Shown: positions 17,701-27,840, counted from the stretch's first letter. The stretch: DNA of 31,266 bases from Gamsiella multidivaricata (GCF_025024155.1 NW_026251835.1:45001-76266); one strand, 5' to 3'. Notes: a model not told the origin generated them from the sequence alone. A program made the numbers and translations.

Positions 17701-18423
17701 GTCTAACAGCCTGTCCACCAACAGGCTGTCTAGATAGATCATGTCGATCCTGCTCACTGACTGGCATGTTTACTCTCACTTGGTCGGGTGCATTGTTCTA
17801 AATGCGTCCTGTATTGGCCTTTCTTCCAGCCATTGCAACACGTCGGTCTCGGGTGTGCTGGTGTTCCTGGCGTCGTTCTTCCTGTCCATTCTTGGATTGC
17901 TGACGCCGTTGAAATCGCCCATTAAAATAATCTCTCTCCTCTCTGCTCTCGCACTCTCGCACTCTTTTTTCACCCATTCTGTAACCTCTGTCAATTCTTT
18001 TTGTTTTTCTTCATTGCCTCCCGGGCTCGGAAGATAGCAATTGATGATTCTCACTTTCAGTCTTTCTTTGAAATTGAAATCTCTCGACTGCCCTCTGCTC
18101 CCGCACGTTGATATTCTTCCAGCGTGTAACCACCACCGTTTTGATAGAAGGAGACCTACGCCTGTGCCCTTTGTTTTTCCTTCTTCTCCACACACCCACC
18201 AAAAATTGTAGTAATTCTGATCGATGTTGGATGCCATTTTTTTTCCTCCTCTATTCAAGTTGGTCTCCTGAAGACCGACCACATCGTACTCTTCATCCTG
18301 AGCGTAGTGGCATAATGCCTCTAGTTTTCCTGCGCCCAGAAGTCCTCGTGCGCTAAATGATCCAATCTTCAGTTTGTCCACAGTCTGTTCAGGGGTTTCT
18401 GCGTGTTGATTGACTTTATTCAT
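14712..18423 (-). pseudogene. LINE ORF2, N-terminal part: endonuclease and reverse transcriptase
   Basis: The start ATG at 18423 overlaps the ORF1 stop (ATGAATAA, 18416-18423). Endonuclease signatures: KIGSFSARGL, VVGLQETN (Glu), ILMGDFNGVSN (Asp/Asn), SRIDMIYLD and LSDHKMV (terminal His). RT signatures: RPIALLEHARKIMF, DMKRCFDSVN (Asp), GLDQGGVECSLLW, and AFVDDTTW (YADD-box variant FVDD) at about 15950. Lesions: TGA and TAA near 17770, a frameshift near 17020, TAA near 16656, TAG near 16554, TAA near 16270 and a frameshift near 14850. ORF2 makes the nick and copies the RNA in target-primed reverse transcription. This copy cannot do so. Confidence 0.85.
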
Positions 18424-20366
18424 TATTTGATGATGAATTAGAGGTCTGTCCATTCTTCATTATCGGCAACGGGTGTCGTTTTGGATCCACAGAACCTATC
18501 GCCAGTATCTTACCGATACTGACATGTGTTCCTGGAATGCCTGTGTCCACTGCCTTTCCTTTGCCTTTGTCCGTTTTTATGATGTTCCTGTGCAACTCCG
18601 TGCTTAGTCCAGCAGCCTGCAGCATTTCCTTAGGGACCGCGCTGGCTTTGTTCTCCTGCATCATGTGCAGCACAATGGCTGTGAGTGCTGAACACTGCTC
18701 AGTTAATTCTCTCTGTCTCTCGTCCATCCTTGTAATCGTTTCCTGTAGATTCACCAATGCGGTAATCAACCTGTCATCCACTCCTTGCTGTCCCTGATTC
18801 TTCTGTTGCTGTTGCTGTTGCTGTTTCTGCTGTTGCTGTTGCTGCTGTTGCTGGGTCCGTCCATTTTGTCCATCCTTCTGGTTTGTTCCTGTTCCACTGC
18901 CGCTCGCGATCTGTGCAAACGATTGCTGTTTTGTAACTTTCAATGCACCACCCTTTTGGTATTCCTTCACTGCTTTGATGTGCTCTTTGATGTTCAAACG
19001 CTCTTGATAAGCGGTACATTCACGTTGGAAGTGGCCCAGTTGGTGGCACTCTCTGCATCTTTTCTCTTCTTTGTCGCACCAGATTGTGTCATGTCCGTTA
19101 ATGCGCACAGGTGTAGCCATGTTTTTTTTCCATCTCCTCTTCACACGAGAAATAAACGAATGCCTCTCTCAGGTTCATGGTCTGACTGCCATTCCTGGTG
19201 GACACTCTGGGCACAGTTAAAAATTCTGCCTTTTTCTCTCCAAGCAGCTCTTCCAGGTCCTTTGCTCTGGTTCCAAAAGGGAGGTTTGGGATCTTCGCCA
19301 CGTCTTTCAGTTCCCATGTAATTCTCTCATTCCCGACCATGCTCAGGCGAGCTAAGTCCCGTCCGATAAAAACCCATTTTCTGCCCATCTTTTGAATTTT
19401 TTCCAAAGCTCCCACCTTCCTAAAGGTCACTCTGACAATGATCTTGATACCTTTGGTGCACGGGCGTGTGCTGATCTTTTCAATGTCTCCGAACTGGGAC
19501 ATCGCCGATTTGATGTGGAAATCGTCCGTACGGGGGTGCAGTCCGTACACTTCCACAGTTCTCTCCTGTTCCGCCACTCGTCGAGTATTATCCATTCTTG
19601 TGAATAGTTGTTGCTCAGTCGTGGTGCCGTCCTCGAGTTCCTCGCTGACGCTGATATCAACAGCAAATCCATGCCCTTTTGTGTAGCGACTGCAACGCGG
19701 TACACCGTCTCTCCATTTTGATCTTTGGCCCTAGCCGGTCCATCGATGCAGTTGATCCTGTCCGTGAGCAAGATCACTCTCAGTTTATTCAGCCTCTCCG
19801 CGTGGATGTCTCCATAGATACTGTCCGCAGGTGCTGTTGCCACCAAGAGACGTTCCTTGGTGCTTTTGACTTCCATCCGGTTGTCGGTCTCTCCTGCTTC
19901 CGACATATCTTCGTCTTGTTCCTCTGTCTGTACTTCAGCGAGGGCCTGTTGCTCTGCGGCCTGCATGGCTTTCAGGCCCAACTTGTTGTTGTAAGCGGCA
20001 CGGCGCTGTCCTGATCCGGAAGCTGCTTCGGCGACGTTCTTGACACTCAGGGTGGTGGCCCCGGTGTTGGTGACGGTCTGTCTAGTCTCTGGAGTGCCTC
20101 CGATGGGCTTCGGTTTTTTGGAATTGGCCATTCCAAGTTCCTCCTCATCAGGCCGATGAAGAAGCGGATTTTTTTGGATTCCGCTCAGCATATTGCTTGT
20201 TGTCTTTGGCACTCTTGCTCGCGTACCAGGGGTAGGGGAAGGGGGGGGTAAGGGAAGGGTAGTGAAATGGGTTGGTTGGGATAGCAATTGGTGTACCCAC
20301 CCGTCGTGGCTGTGTTGCTGGTGGCGGTGCAGCGGTAGACGGCCCTGCCATGGTCTCCGAGGTCAT
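18416..20366 (-). pseudogene. LINE ORF1 (RNA-binding, CCHC), frameshifted
   Basis: Three overlapping frames make up the protein: a Pro-rich N-terminus (20366-20148), a central acidic and Ala-rich part (20287 to about 19600), an RRM-like segment (VEVYGLHPRTDDFHIKSAMS, FGDIEKIST, 19595-19098), and a C-terminal part with a perfect zinc knuckle CRECHQLGHFQREC (C-x2-C-x4-H-x4-C, about 19030-19075). A poly-Gln run (18790-18860) and a coiled coil follow. At least three frameshifts (about 20225, 19600, 19140) are needed to read it through. ORF1 proteins coat LINE RNA. The stop TAA overlaps the ORF2 ATG by 8 nt. Confidence 0.75.
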
Positions 20367-20390
20367 AGGTCTACCGCTTAAATTGCCCCG

Positions 20391-21850
20391 ATTTAGGGCA
20401 ATAAGTCAGGAAGTTAAAGTGCCAATGGCGCATCGGTTGGAGCGGCTGGTGGAAGTGATAGTCGCTACCATATGCATGGTTCAACTCAGCATGATGACTT
20501 TTGCTAGCGGACCTCTTTTTTTTTTTTTCTGTTTTTGTTTTCCCCTCTCTTGACACGTCCTCCTCGATTTCTCGATTTCACCTGCTTATCACCAGTAGTT
20601 AATCTTTATCATTCTCTCTTATCCTTTTCGCGTTTTATATCCCATACCAGCTCGAGATCCATCATCCGACCTCGAAAAATACTACACGCAAACGACAACA
20701 TAACTATTGTGCTGGACCTCTCAAGCAATGTCGAGCACACGATAGTTTAATGCTAGATCGTTGCTTTTCGTCTTATCGCAGATCATTAGGAAATCTCATA
20801 TTATGCTTAGATTGATACTTGTAGACTTGACGCATGTAGAAAGCGTGCACCAAACAACCTGAACATGCCGAGCATACATGAAGAACCCGAATCCGTAAAA
20901 AAAAAAATGAAAAGATTATGGTGGTAAAGCTTATCCCTTCTGAACATGCAACCTGGGAGGGCGCTTCTATGTATATTTATCAGAAAGTTGGATATCCAGA
21001 ACGCAAGAGCAGACGATGACGATGGACAAAGAAATCTTACATCCATTGTTGCCTTCATTCAGCGCCTGGTCATTGCCGGATCGATGGAGGCAACTCTCGA
21101 GTCGAGGGGGAGACATGCTGCTGTGAGGTAGGGCGACATTCCAAATCAGAGTGGGCATGCTGGATGCTACAAGATTCTTTCCTTTTTTTTTTTTTGTAAG
21201 CTCAGGCACCAAGTCAATGCAAACAAAAAAAAATAAAAAAAAAAAATAACTTGTAGCATCTGTACTCTCGATTTGAGAGTCACTCTCGCTCGCTGCTGCA
21301 TGTCCGCCTGAGAGTCAATGCGACGAAACCATGCGACAATACGACGAAGCCATGCGACGATGCGACGATGCGACGAGACATACAACGATGCGACGAAAGG
21401 AGAATACACATGCTACATGTAGATACAGTGCAACATATTTTTTTTCTGCATGCGATTTTCTAGAATAGGAAAGTGGACATGCTTCATTAAGAGGACAGCA
21501 TGCACGCATTATCTGAGCTTAGTGTAAAAAGAAAAAAAATGCATGAGTGCATGAGCGCCTAAAAGCTGATATGCTAGAGTAGACATGCTGCTATAATTTT
21601 TTTTTTGTTATGCATGGTGGTAACCTCGAAGATGGCTTTATGGCAGGGGTACAATGAATGTTGGTGCGGACAAAAAAAAAGGAAAGCACTCATGAAAAAA
21701 ACCTACTTCCTTTCTCGCACTCTTCACCATACTTTAGTGTTCGCACGTTTACGTCGCATGAATTTTTGGTCACTAAAAAATTAATCTTATAAAATCGCTC
21801 CACTTTTCTTGTCTTCTGAGGCATCAACTCACGCGCCACTTTCTAGCATT
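20391..21850. other. Non-coding, microsatellite-rich
   Basis: LINE 5' flank, poly(T)/poly(A) tracts (20517-20529, 20897-20906, 21182-21195, 21224-21246, 21596-21606), and the GCGACGA tandem region. No supported gene. Small frames here lack domains and are driven by low complexity. Confidence 0.5.
21317..21398. repeat. Short tandem repeat based on ATGCGACGA
   Basis: At least seven variants of the 9-bp ATGCGACGA unit, some nested in longer units (GACGAAACC ATGCGACAAT), occur over about 80 bp. Confidence 0.8.
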
Positions 21851-22664
21851 ATGACAACTCTACAGCACAACTCAACGGGTGGAAGACCATCAAAACAGTC
21901 GAGAATTCAGGAATGCTCCTTCGAACACTGTGTTAAGGGCTTAACCGGAAACGAAAGTCAACTCTCAGCATTGCAATCACGACACTAGAATACGGTCCAT
22001 ACCAACGTTCCATTCGAATTTACTTGCAAGCATACTAAGAGACAGATCACAATGCATCGCGACCCAAATGGCGGCTACAAGTTTGTGTGTCCCTGTGGGA
22101 ATTCGTCTGTTCTCTCGACAGGCTCTATTGCGCGGCATCACAATGAATGTCAGCACATCAAGATGGCCTCACAAGCATTAGTCAAAACAGCGCCTCCACG
22201 GACTGCAACATCCTCAGAATTGCGCACGGTTGTACTACCATCATCCAACGCCAGCTCTACAGGCGGAACCGAGCGTGAGGAGAGGTTCGTGGAGTCATTG
22301 ATCTCGGCGTCGCCCTCCATCGCAAGGATAACCGACAAGTTTGAGGCGACCACTGACTCATTCCTTCTGTCCAACAGCATGCTTTTGCGATCTGTCCAGG
22401 ATGGCATCCAGTCTTCTATAAAACAACTTGAGCAGCGCACTCTCGCTGCCGTCAGCTCCTCTCACGATGGTAGGACTTGTCTTGTGCACGACCATTCTTC
22501 CACTCCGCGTTGCCATGTGCGATTCACTAACTTATTCGATGATGGCCGTGTTAGAGCTGCACGAGCAGCTCCAGGACATCGGGCGAGGCCAGGAAACTCT
22601 GATGCGCCTTATTAGCGGAACCGAACCACGGCCATGTGAGTGCTTGATCTTTTTATACACCTGA
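21851..22664 (+). pseudogene. Cys/His-rich protein, two exons, one in-frame TAG
   Basis: From ATG 21851 (MTTLQHNSTGGRPSK) a frame with CSFEHC runs to TAG 21986-21988. It then continues open in the same frame through FEFTCKHTKRQITMHRDP to FVCPCGNSSVLSTGSIARHHNEC, a Cys/His cluster that looks like a small zinc finger. An 85-nt intron is predicted at 22470-22554 (GTAGGA ... CACTAAC ... GTTAG). Splicing gives HDELHEQLQDIGRGQ ... SGTEPRP, a helical tail, ending TGA 22662-22664. If the TAG is real, translation could start at MHRDPNGG (22052), giving about 175 residues. The gene is not recognised. It may be a transposon-derived DNA-binding protein. Confidence 0.5.
22470..22554 (+). other. Predicted intron of the Cys/His-rich gene
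   Basis: Donor GTAGGA, branch site CACTAAC 22 nt before acceptor GTTAG. Splicing preserves the frame and extends it through a helix-compatible tail. Confidence 0.6.
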
Positions 22665-23286
22665 ACCGAGCTCAACTGTCGTGGTCCCTCACTCGTAACG
22701 GCATTATCCGTTCCGGCTCGGGTCTGTGAGTGTAGGTGTATGTGTCTGTATGGAATATGGAATTTATATGTGTAGTTCAGGGTGGTTAGTGAGAGTTTAT
22801 TCAAGGTAATCGATATAGAAGCAAGAGATACAAATGATTGAGCTAAATAAATACTTCGCGCTCGCCTCTTTATGAGGCAGTGCTCAGAACGGAAGCATGA
22901 TCAAGAACTCAGGAGTAACTATGCACGATTCGCGACAACAACACTGAACCGACCATTGTACTGATCCAAACTCCTACCAAGCGCAACCCCTTCAACAAGT
23001 GAGCGACACTAAGTGCATCCCAAGTCAAATACATCCCGTAGAGTTCATTCCCAATCATAGTTCGATGGAGGAGCGCACGTCGAGGACCCCCCATCCAAGA
23101 ACGCGATTTGCACCGAGCTCAAGTTCGGGGCAGGAGTTACGTGGCAGTGATCATGCGATGTATTCAAACAAAAGACCACGCGAGCGCGAATAGCATCACG
23201 CTCGCTTGCAGAATAAAAGCCCGAATTCATACAGGCAGTTTGTGATGAGGAACAAGAAGGATCGAGACACACTATGCCGCCATGTG
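22665..23286. other. Intergenic, no supported gene
   Basis: Mixed sequence with several short frames but no recognisable domain, element end or RNA gene. Confidence 0.4.
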
Positions 23287-23291
23287 CTCGT

Positions 23292-23432
23292 TGAGATATT
23301 TTGGGGAGATTGAATGATGTGGCTCCACACACCACACCGATTGGGTATTTATTTGTATTAACCATAATAGTGAGCTGAAGGTACACTTATTAAACTAAAT
23401 AAATACAGTGAACTCTGTTGAAATATGCGACA
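23292..23432. mobile_element. Solo LTR (TG...CA) with CTCGT target duplication
   Basis: 141 bp, starting TGAGATATTTTGGGG and ending ATATGCGACA. It is flanked by CTCGT at 23287-23291 and 23433-23437. It is collinear with 6356-6506 across the block GGCTCCACACACCACACCGA and the TATTTATTTGTATTA segment. Confidence 0.88.
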
Positions 23433-24462
23433 CTCGTTACCTGCGCAACGCAACGCAACGCGAATGCACCCAGCTCAGTAGTGTTCACGAGGAAAGAAAA
23501 TAAACTCAGCCTGATGGCAGGCGGTGCCTGATTTCCTCAATGAGCGCCTACTAAGTACGAGGGTAGCAAGAGCGTGCAAGAGAGTGGGAGGGCAGTGAGC
23601 AGAGACAGAAGGGGACAGCATGGGAAAGCGCCACCTGTATGTCATGACTAGTTGTACAGGAACGGACGGCCCAGCAGAATCACACCAAGTGAAGAAACCT
23701 CAAGGTACCAGTTAATGCATAGTGCTTTATATACCAAACACACCCTGGTGTGCATCCGGTGTGCATCTGTGTGTATCTGCTGTGCACATATTATTAGGGG
23801 GTTTCAAACTTTGACATTCTGCGGCGTGTTACATATAAATTTTTCGTGGGCAGATATCGACGCGCGTTTGTGACCAAAACGCGTTTGCAATACACATCAC
23901 CTCGAGAACTGATATGTTTCGTAACGCGCCAAAATGTTCATACCAAAATACGCACAATCAAGACGAACGAAGCCATCAACCCGGTCCCCCATGCAATTCA
24001 AGTCGGAACGCCAACAGCTACTATCCGACCTGGAGCAGCTCATCGTTCTCACGACCCTCATCGATGACGATGAAGGAACAGAGGATGCAATCGCAAAGCT
24101 GAAAAATCAGAAGAGCACGTGGATACTAGTTGAGGGCAAACAAAGCCGCAGAGGCAAATGAAATCCGCCACAGTGATGAAGTTTGAGGGGCAGATTATAT
24201 GGCGCGTTTGTGTGCAGCATGTTTAACTAATGAGTACGCGTTTGATTTATCCCTACGAACCCCTGTGCGTCGCACAATGATCAAAAAATGAAGATAGCAG
24301 TAATGTCCGTTTGTTAAGATCGGGCTAGGCGCAAAAATTATCGCCAGAAGGACATATGGCGTAGGACAGGGTAGAGTGAAGGGCAGAGTCAAGATGAATA
24401 ACTTTCCTATTGTGTTCATTGTCTGTATTTGCTGCCAAGTTGATCGATGATGTAGTAGGTAG
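23433..24462. other. Mostly non-coding; possible remnant of a DNA transposon
   Basis: CAACG short repeats (23450-23470) and GT-rich repeats (23750-23780) occur here. Two similar blocks, GGGCAGATATCGACGCGCGTTTGTG (about 23848) and a relative at about 24190, flank the small frame at 23991-24161. This could be a decayed element but no clean TIR was found. Confidence 0.3.
23991..24161 (+). CDS. Small open frame, possible N-terminus of a transposon protein
   Basis: The frame begins MQFKSERQQLLSDLEQLIVL, then TTLIDDDEGTEDAIAKLKNQ, a strongly helical, acidic segment, and stops at 24161. The Leu/Glu heptad pattern and DDDEGTE block look like real protein, resembling N-terminal regions seen in some fungal transposase genes. 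There is no catalytic part downstream. It could be a short fragment or chance. Confidence 0.25.
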   Translation: MQFKSERQQLLSDLEQLIVLTTLIDDDEGTEDAIAKLKNQKSTWILVEGKQSRRGK

Positions 24463-24610
24463 TGCGAAGTATATATGAACCAGGAGTCAATGAGAACAAG
24501 AGAGGGATCTTTAATATTAATCCACCGAGAACATTATATGTTACTCGGTGGATTAATATTAAAGATCCCTCTCTTGTTCTCATTGACTCCTGGTTCATAT
24601 ATACTTCGCA
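24463..24610. repeat. Perfect 67-bp inverted repeat (hairpin)
   Basis: 24463-24529 is the exact reverse complement of 24544-24610, with a 14-nt loop (AACATTATATGTTA) that is itself nearly palindromic. The arms contain GAGAACAAGAGAGGGATC, also found at 27299-27316 and, in part and inverted, at 25449-25463. It looks like two ends of a dispersed LTR-like repeat joined head to head. Confidence 0.95.
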
Positions 24611-24787
24611 GAGGAGACAGACAGTGGACAAGGTAAGGAAGAAATGTATTGCAGACTGAGGTTATATGCTATGGATTCTATGGCTCTATTTATGTGTTTC
24701 TAGGATTCTTGGTCAGGGTACTCGGATGGCTACTACGGGACGCGAGGTATATTCGCTAGGAATAGCACAAAGGTATGGATCAGGTAC

Positions 24788-24831
24788 AATGGTTCTAGAC
24801 GGGCCGGACAATGGTTCTAGGTGGGCCGGAC
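24788..24831. repeat. 22-bp tandem duplication
   Basis: Two copies of AATGGTTCTAG-(AC/GT)-GGGCCGGAC, differing at two positions. Confidence 0.8.
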
Positions 24832-25139
24832 AATGGCAATATCAATAAAGATACTTCGTTGAATATATGTTGATCGAGACAAGGCGGAGCATACGGTGGC
24901 AGAGGTACGCGTGCAAGCGTGTGAGCGCGTAGAAGCAGTCACAAATCAATATGAGCAATTGTGTGCGCAGCTCAACTGTCACTCTGCACCACACGCTATG
25001 GTGCTATCCGTGACACCGATAAACCAGATTCGACTGTAGATGTCGCGTCCTGCGCAGGTGAAAAGCGTGAAAGCCATGTGTCAGAGATTTGTATCTCTGT
25101 GATTGGACGGTGGTCACATGCACAAGACCAGAGGGCTTC
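24832..25139. other. Possible retroelement gag fragment, weak
   Basis: A plus frame near 24870-24985 reads DRDKAEHTVAEVRVQACERV then EAVTNQYEQL, coiled-coil-like. It sits just upstream of an LTR-like region. No motif confirms it. Confidence 0.2.
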
Positions 25140-25510
25140 GGGCTCTTCTAGAAAAGCCTAGGAGTCCCGTTAGCCTAGGTGGATACCCACCTACAGCCAG
25201 ATCCATCCAGAACATTCTCTTTATTAGTAAGACCCAGCTTAGTAATACTTAGCTGTAGACAACTATAAAAGGACGCGCCTAGTCTAGCTAGTTAGTTAGT
25301 CTTGTGGTGTTCCAACCTGGTGTGGGGCTTGGGCACTATGTGCCTGAGTCGCACCTCCATTTTTATTTCTACGACGTATTAGCGAGTCTTCTGTGACTAG
25401 TAACTACAGGGACTATAAAAGACCTGTTGGTACCTGTCATCAATAAAACCCTCTCTTGTTCTCGTTGACTTCAGTCCGATTGTTTAATTAGTAAGTTAAC
25501 TCCTAGAGAA
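25140..25510 (+). repeat. LTR-like promoter/poly(A) region
   Basis: It contains ACTATAAAAGGA (25261-25272), a second CTATAAAAG (about 25413), and AATAAAACCCTCTCTTGTTCTC (from 25442), the order expected in an LTR. The last block is shared with the hairpin arms and with 27299-27313. TG/CA borders and a target duplication could not be fixed. Confidence 0.35.
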
Positions 25511-26160
25511 TATCACAAGTCTTGTCTAGTCCTAGTCCCTGTCATAAAGTTCCTTGTCTCCAGTATCCTCTTGTCCCAAGACTCACCTTGGCAGCTCTTC
25601 CACACAAAACTCTTACACCATGCGTTGCGTGTTGAGGACCCGGAAAAAGCCACAAACGGGTTTGGCGTGGGCGATATTGTAATAGTTAGAGCGTCGCGTT
25701 TTGCGGGTGTATTGAAAATCGACCAGTTTCGTATAGGTGATTTGGTTGAGGGCACCGGGGAGCCGCCGTCCGACATTTCTCTAGTTTGAATGGTTGATTC
25801 ATGAACGCGGATGAGATGGACTACTGATTGTGCCATCCATGGGCGCATGCTCTGGAAGATTCTAATGGTGCGCACAACAGTGAACTTTAATTTATGGAAT
25901 TGATTCAACTATTATAAAAATATATTGTATGCGAGGACTCTAGTAGGTACTCCGGTTTTATACTGATTGATGGTTGCAGTATCTCAAAAGAAATCGTTTA
26001 GGCTCTCTGTCGTGGGTACCCCGCTCTCCTATGTATCCACGACATTTTTGATTGTGCATTCATTGCGCAGTTTGATTTTGGATCAGTATTTCAACATTTT
26101 TGTTTCCACTCCGTTGGAGCAAAGTACGATTTTTTTTTTTTTTTACTGACAAAAGATGAT
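25511..26160. other. Intergenic, no supported gene
   Basis: A 72-codon plus frame (25571-25789, containing GFGVGDIVIVRASRFAGVLK) is protein-like but unrecognised. An imperfect hairpin (CTGTCGTGGG ... TCCACGACA) lies at about 26007-26045. A T tract at 26130-26144. Confidence 0.35.
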
Positions 26161-26165
26161 ATTTT

Positions 26166-26171
26166 TTTATT
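26166..26171 (-). terminator. Poly(A) signal AATAAA of lectin gene
   Basis: AATAAA on the minus strand, about 50 nt after the lectin stop codon. Confidence 0.6.
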
Positions 26172-26221
26172 CCGGGCACTTGACTTTGAGAGCCTGCGCT
26201 GTACGACGGGTAATCGCGCAT

Positions 26222-26635
26222 TTAGGCGATGATCGTCCATTGCTGCAAGTCGGAGTCGTTGTCACGAGGCACCAAGGCGACGCGAGCACCCTCAGATTTT
26301 GCTCCAAGGATGCCAAGGACAAGGTCCTCATTGGCCTCTGCTGAGATGGTGTAATCGTAGTACTCGAATCTCTGGGTCTCGGCGCCGGTGGGATGCTGCT
26401 GGTCAACAGCAACGTTGCGAGAGAGTTGGGGAGCTGTCAGGACGAGACCGGTCTTCTTGTTGCGAATCTGCTTGTCGTCATAGATCCACTTCTGGTTCTC
26501 ATTGTCCTCCTCTCTTTTGTTCCAAAGAATAATTTCAGAACCTGGTTCGGTGCTACTGTTTGACGCGTCAAGAACGAGGTCAGTATCGCGGAGGCCGATG
26601 TAGAAGTCGACGTTTTCAGGGAAGCTGTCTCTCAT
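26222..26635 (-). CDS. Ricin-B-type beta-trefoil lectin-like protein
   Basis: 137 residues with no signal peptide, starting MRDSFPENVDFYIGLRD. Three repeat-like segments carry the beta-trefoil pattern: DTDLVLDASN ... NQKWIYD, IRNKKTGLVLTAP ... TQRFEYY, and NEDLVLGILG ... LQQWTIIA. The QxW-type endings (NQKW, LQQW) are the hallmark of ricin B domains, which typically bind glycans. Length matches a single trefoil. Absence of a leader suggests a cytoplasmic fungal lectin of the kind often linked to storage or defence against feeders. The specific sugar is unknown. The gene is intact, with its own TATA-like box, 5'-UTR intron and poly(A) signal. It is one of the few apparently functional host genes here. 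Confidence 0.8.
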   Translation of the reverse strand: MRDSFPENVDFYIGLRDTDLVLDASNSSTEPGSEIILWNKREEDNENQKWIYDDKQIRNKKTGLVLTAPQLSRNVAVDQQHPTGAETQRFEYYDYTISAEANEDLVLGILGAKSEGARVALVPRDNDSDLQQWTIIA

Positions 26636-26677
26636 GATGAACAGTGTAGGTGGTTTGGAATAAGTGAGGATGACTCC

Positions 26678-26774
26678 CTAAGTATGATGACCGCACACGC
26701 CATGTTAGTTGTATTTTTACAAAAGCAGTCCCCTCCTTACTGTTCATAAGAGTGATATGTATAGTGAGGGTTAC
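26678..26774 (-). other. Predicted 5'-UTR intron of the lectin gene
   Basis: Minus strand: donor CAG/GTAACC, branch ACTAACATGG, acceptor ACTTAG. 97 nt, lying between the promoter and the ATG. Confidence 0.45.
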
Positions 26775-26959
26775 CTGTGAGGGCGCTGCAAGGGTCCTTG
26801 CAAGGTTTCTGTGAGATGTTGTTGTGACGGTTAGTGCGGAGTTCTTGTGAAGTTTCGTGGGGCGGCTCTTAAGAAAGGGATATGCTGAGCGTTGTTGTAC
26901 CGTGCGATGTTTTGGAAAAATGTCGGTTAAGTGATGCAGTGGTTGTTCGAGTTTATGTC

Positions 26960-26969
26960 TTTTTTATAC
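26960..26969 (-). promoter_or_regulatory. TATA-like box of the lectin gene
   Basis: TATAAAAAAG on the minus strand, about 330 bp upstream of the lectin ATG (shorter after removal of the predicted leader intron). Confidence 0.4.
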
Positions 26970-27060
26970 CAGGTGCGTTCCCCATCTCGACGTCTAACAT
27001 GTGATTAGCAATGATCAGGATGGTGCTGGAAAATAAGAAGGGCGACAGAAAGAAAGAATA

Positions 27061-27163
27061 ATAGGGGTGCATAAATAAATCAGGAAGAAAGAAAGAAAAA
27101 TAGGGGTGCATAAACAAATCAGGAAGAAAGAAAGAAAAATAGGGGTGCATAAACAAATCAGGA
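27061..27163. repeat. 39-bp tandem repeat, three copies
   Basis: Units start at 27061, 27100 and 27139 with ATAGGGGTGCATAAACAAAT followed by CAGGAAGAAAGAAAG. The third copy degenerates after CAGGA. Confidence 0.9.
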
Positions 27164-27292
27164 GACAGACAGAAAATAAAAAGAATGCAAAAATGATCCA
27201 GATGATGTTGGTAAGAATGATGGTCCTAGTAAGAAGGGGCGGCAGAAAGAAAAAAAGTGAGGAGAGGAGTGAGAAATATGACTGTCCAGAGA

Positions 27293-27323
27293 ATCAATGA
27301 GAACAAGAGAGGGATCTTTAATT
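27293..27323 (-). repeat. Dispersed fragment of the LTR-like hairpin-arm repeat
   Basis: Shares TCAATGAGAACAAGAGAGGG ATCTTTAAT with 24487-24516. Confidence 0.75.
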
Positions 27324-27840
27324 GTTGTGCATTTCTGCATTTCAGAAAAAAATATAAATTCGTCTTGCTAAGTGGGGTATATAATTTTTTTCAGATTGGT
27401 TAAACTTAATTTATAAACTTAATTTTGAATCTATGGTACCCAGAATAATTTATATCCTGAAGCTGCATAATTCTGTTATTGCGCGCCGAAATTCTTTTAC
27501 TGCATGTATTTGCTTATGCTAACCAAAAAAAATTCTATGGCGTCACCTTATGCTGACGTAGTTGGTGCGTTTTAAATGCTCTAACGCTTATGTATCAATA
27601 AAGGAAATCGTGCATGACTTTTTGCCTGTTCGGATATATTCACTACTCACTTCTTTTATTTGAGTGATGTGGATGAAAGTTGTGAGTATTCTGGATTGAA
27701 AGAGCTTGTGGTTGATCCTTAAGGTGCGAGGTGGAGTTGCCAGGTTGGAATTAAATTTGATGGCAACGAGTGTAAAGGATTAGAAAGGGGTGGAGACATA
27801 ACGGGTGACATTACAGCGGGCGTTTGAAACTTACACTTTT
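27324..27840. other. AT-rich intergenic, no gene seen
   Basis: Contains the short direct repeat ACTTAATTTATAAACTTAATTT and an isolated AATAAA (about 27598). No coding frame with a recognisable domain. Confidence 0.45.

Larger units (their letters stand above)
9059..20390 (-). mobile_element. Large decayed LINE (Tad/I-like) interrupted by a Harbinger element
   Basis: Minus-strand non-LTR retrotransposon with ORF1 (18416-20366), ORF2 (about 9353-18423), tandem-repeat 3' UTR and an 18-nt A tail (9059-9076). Without the 3155-bp Harbinger insertion it is about 8.2 kb. Domain order is CCHC knuckle, then apurinic-type endonuclease, RT, charged linker, RNase H and a C-terminal Cys/His finger. This fits RNase-H-bearing clades such as Tad or I. 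Many stops and frameshifts make it non-autonomous. The 5' boundary is approximate and no target duplication was identified. Confidence 0.85.

Noticed and set aside
9059..20390. RIP-like mutation as the cause of the stops
   Set aside because: Lesions include many frameshifts and no strand-biased C-to-T pattern was evident by eye; not supported.
1..22000. Recurrent in-frame TAG codons (285, 642, 7791, 21986) as possible stop-codon reassignment
   Set aside because: TAA and TGA also interrupt the same decayed elements, and intact genes (lectin, SANT, gypsy pol) show no internal TAG. Ordinary decay is enough.
24666..24848. Plus-strand 60-codon frame
   Set aside because: Half of it is the 22-bp tandem duplication; no motif.
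27061..27163. CRISPR-like array
   Set aside because: Units are contiguous 39-bp tandem repeats with no unique spacers.
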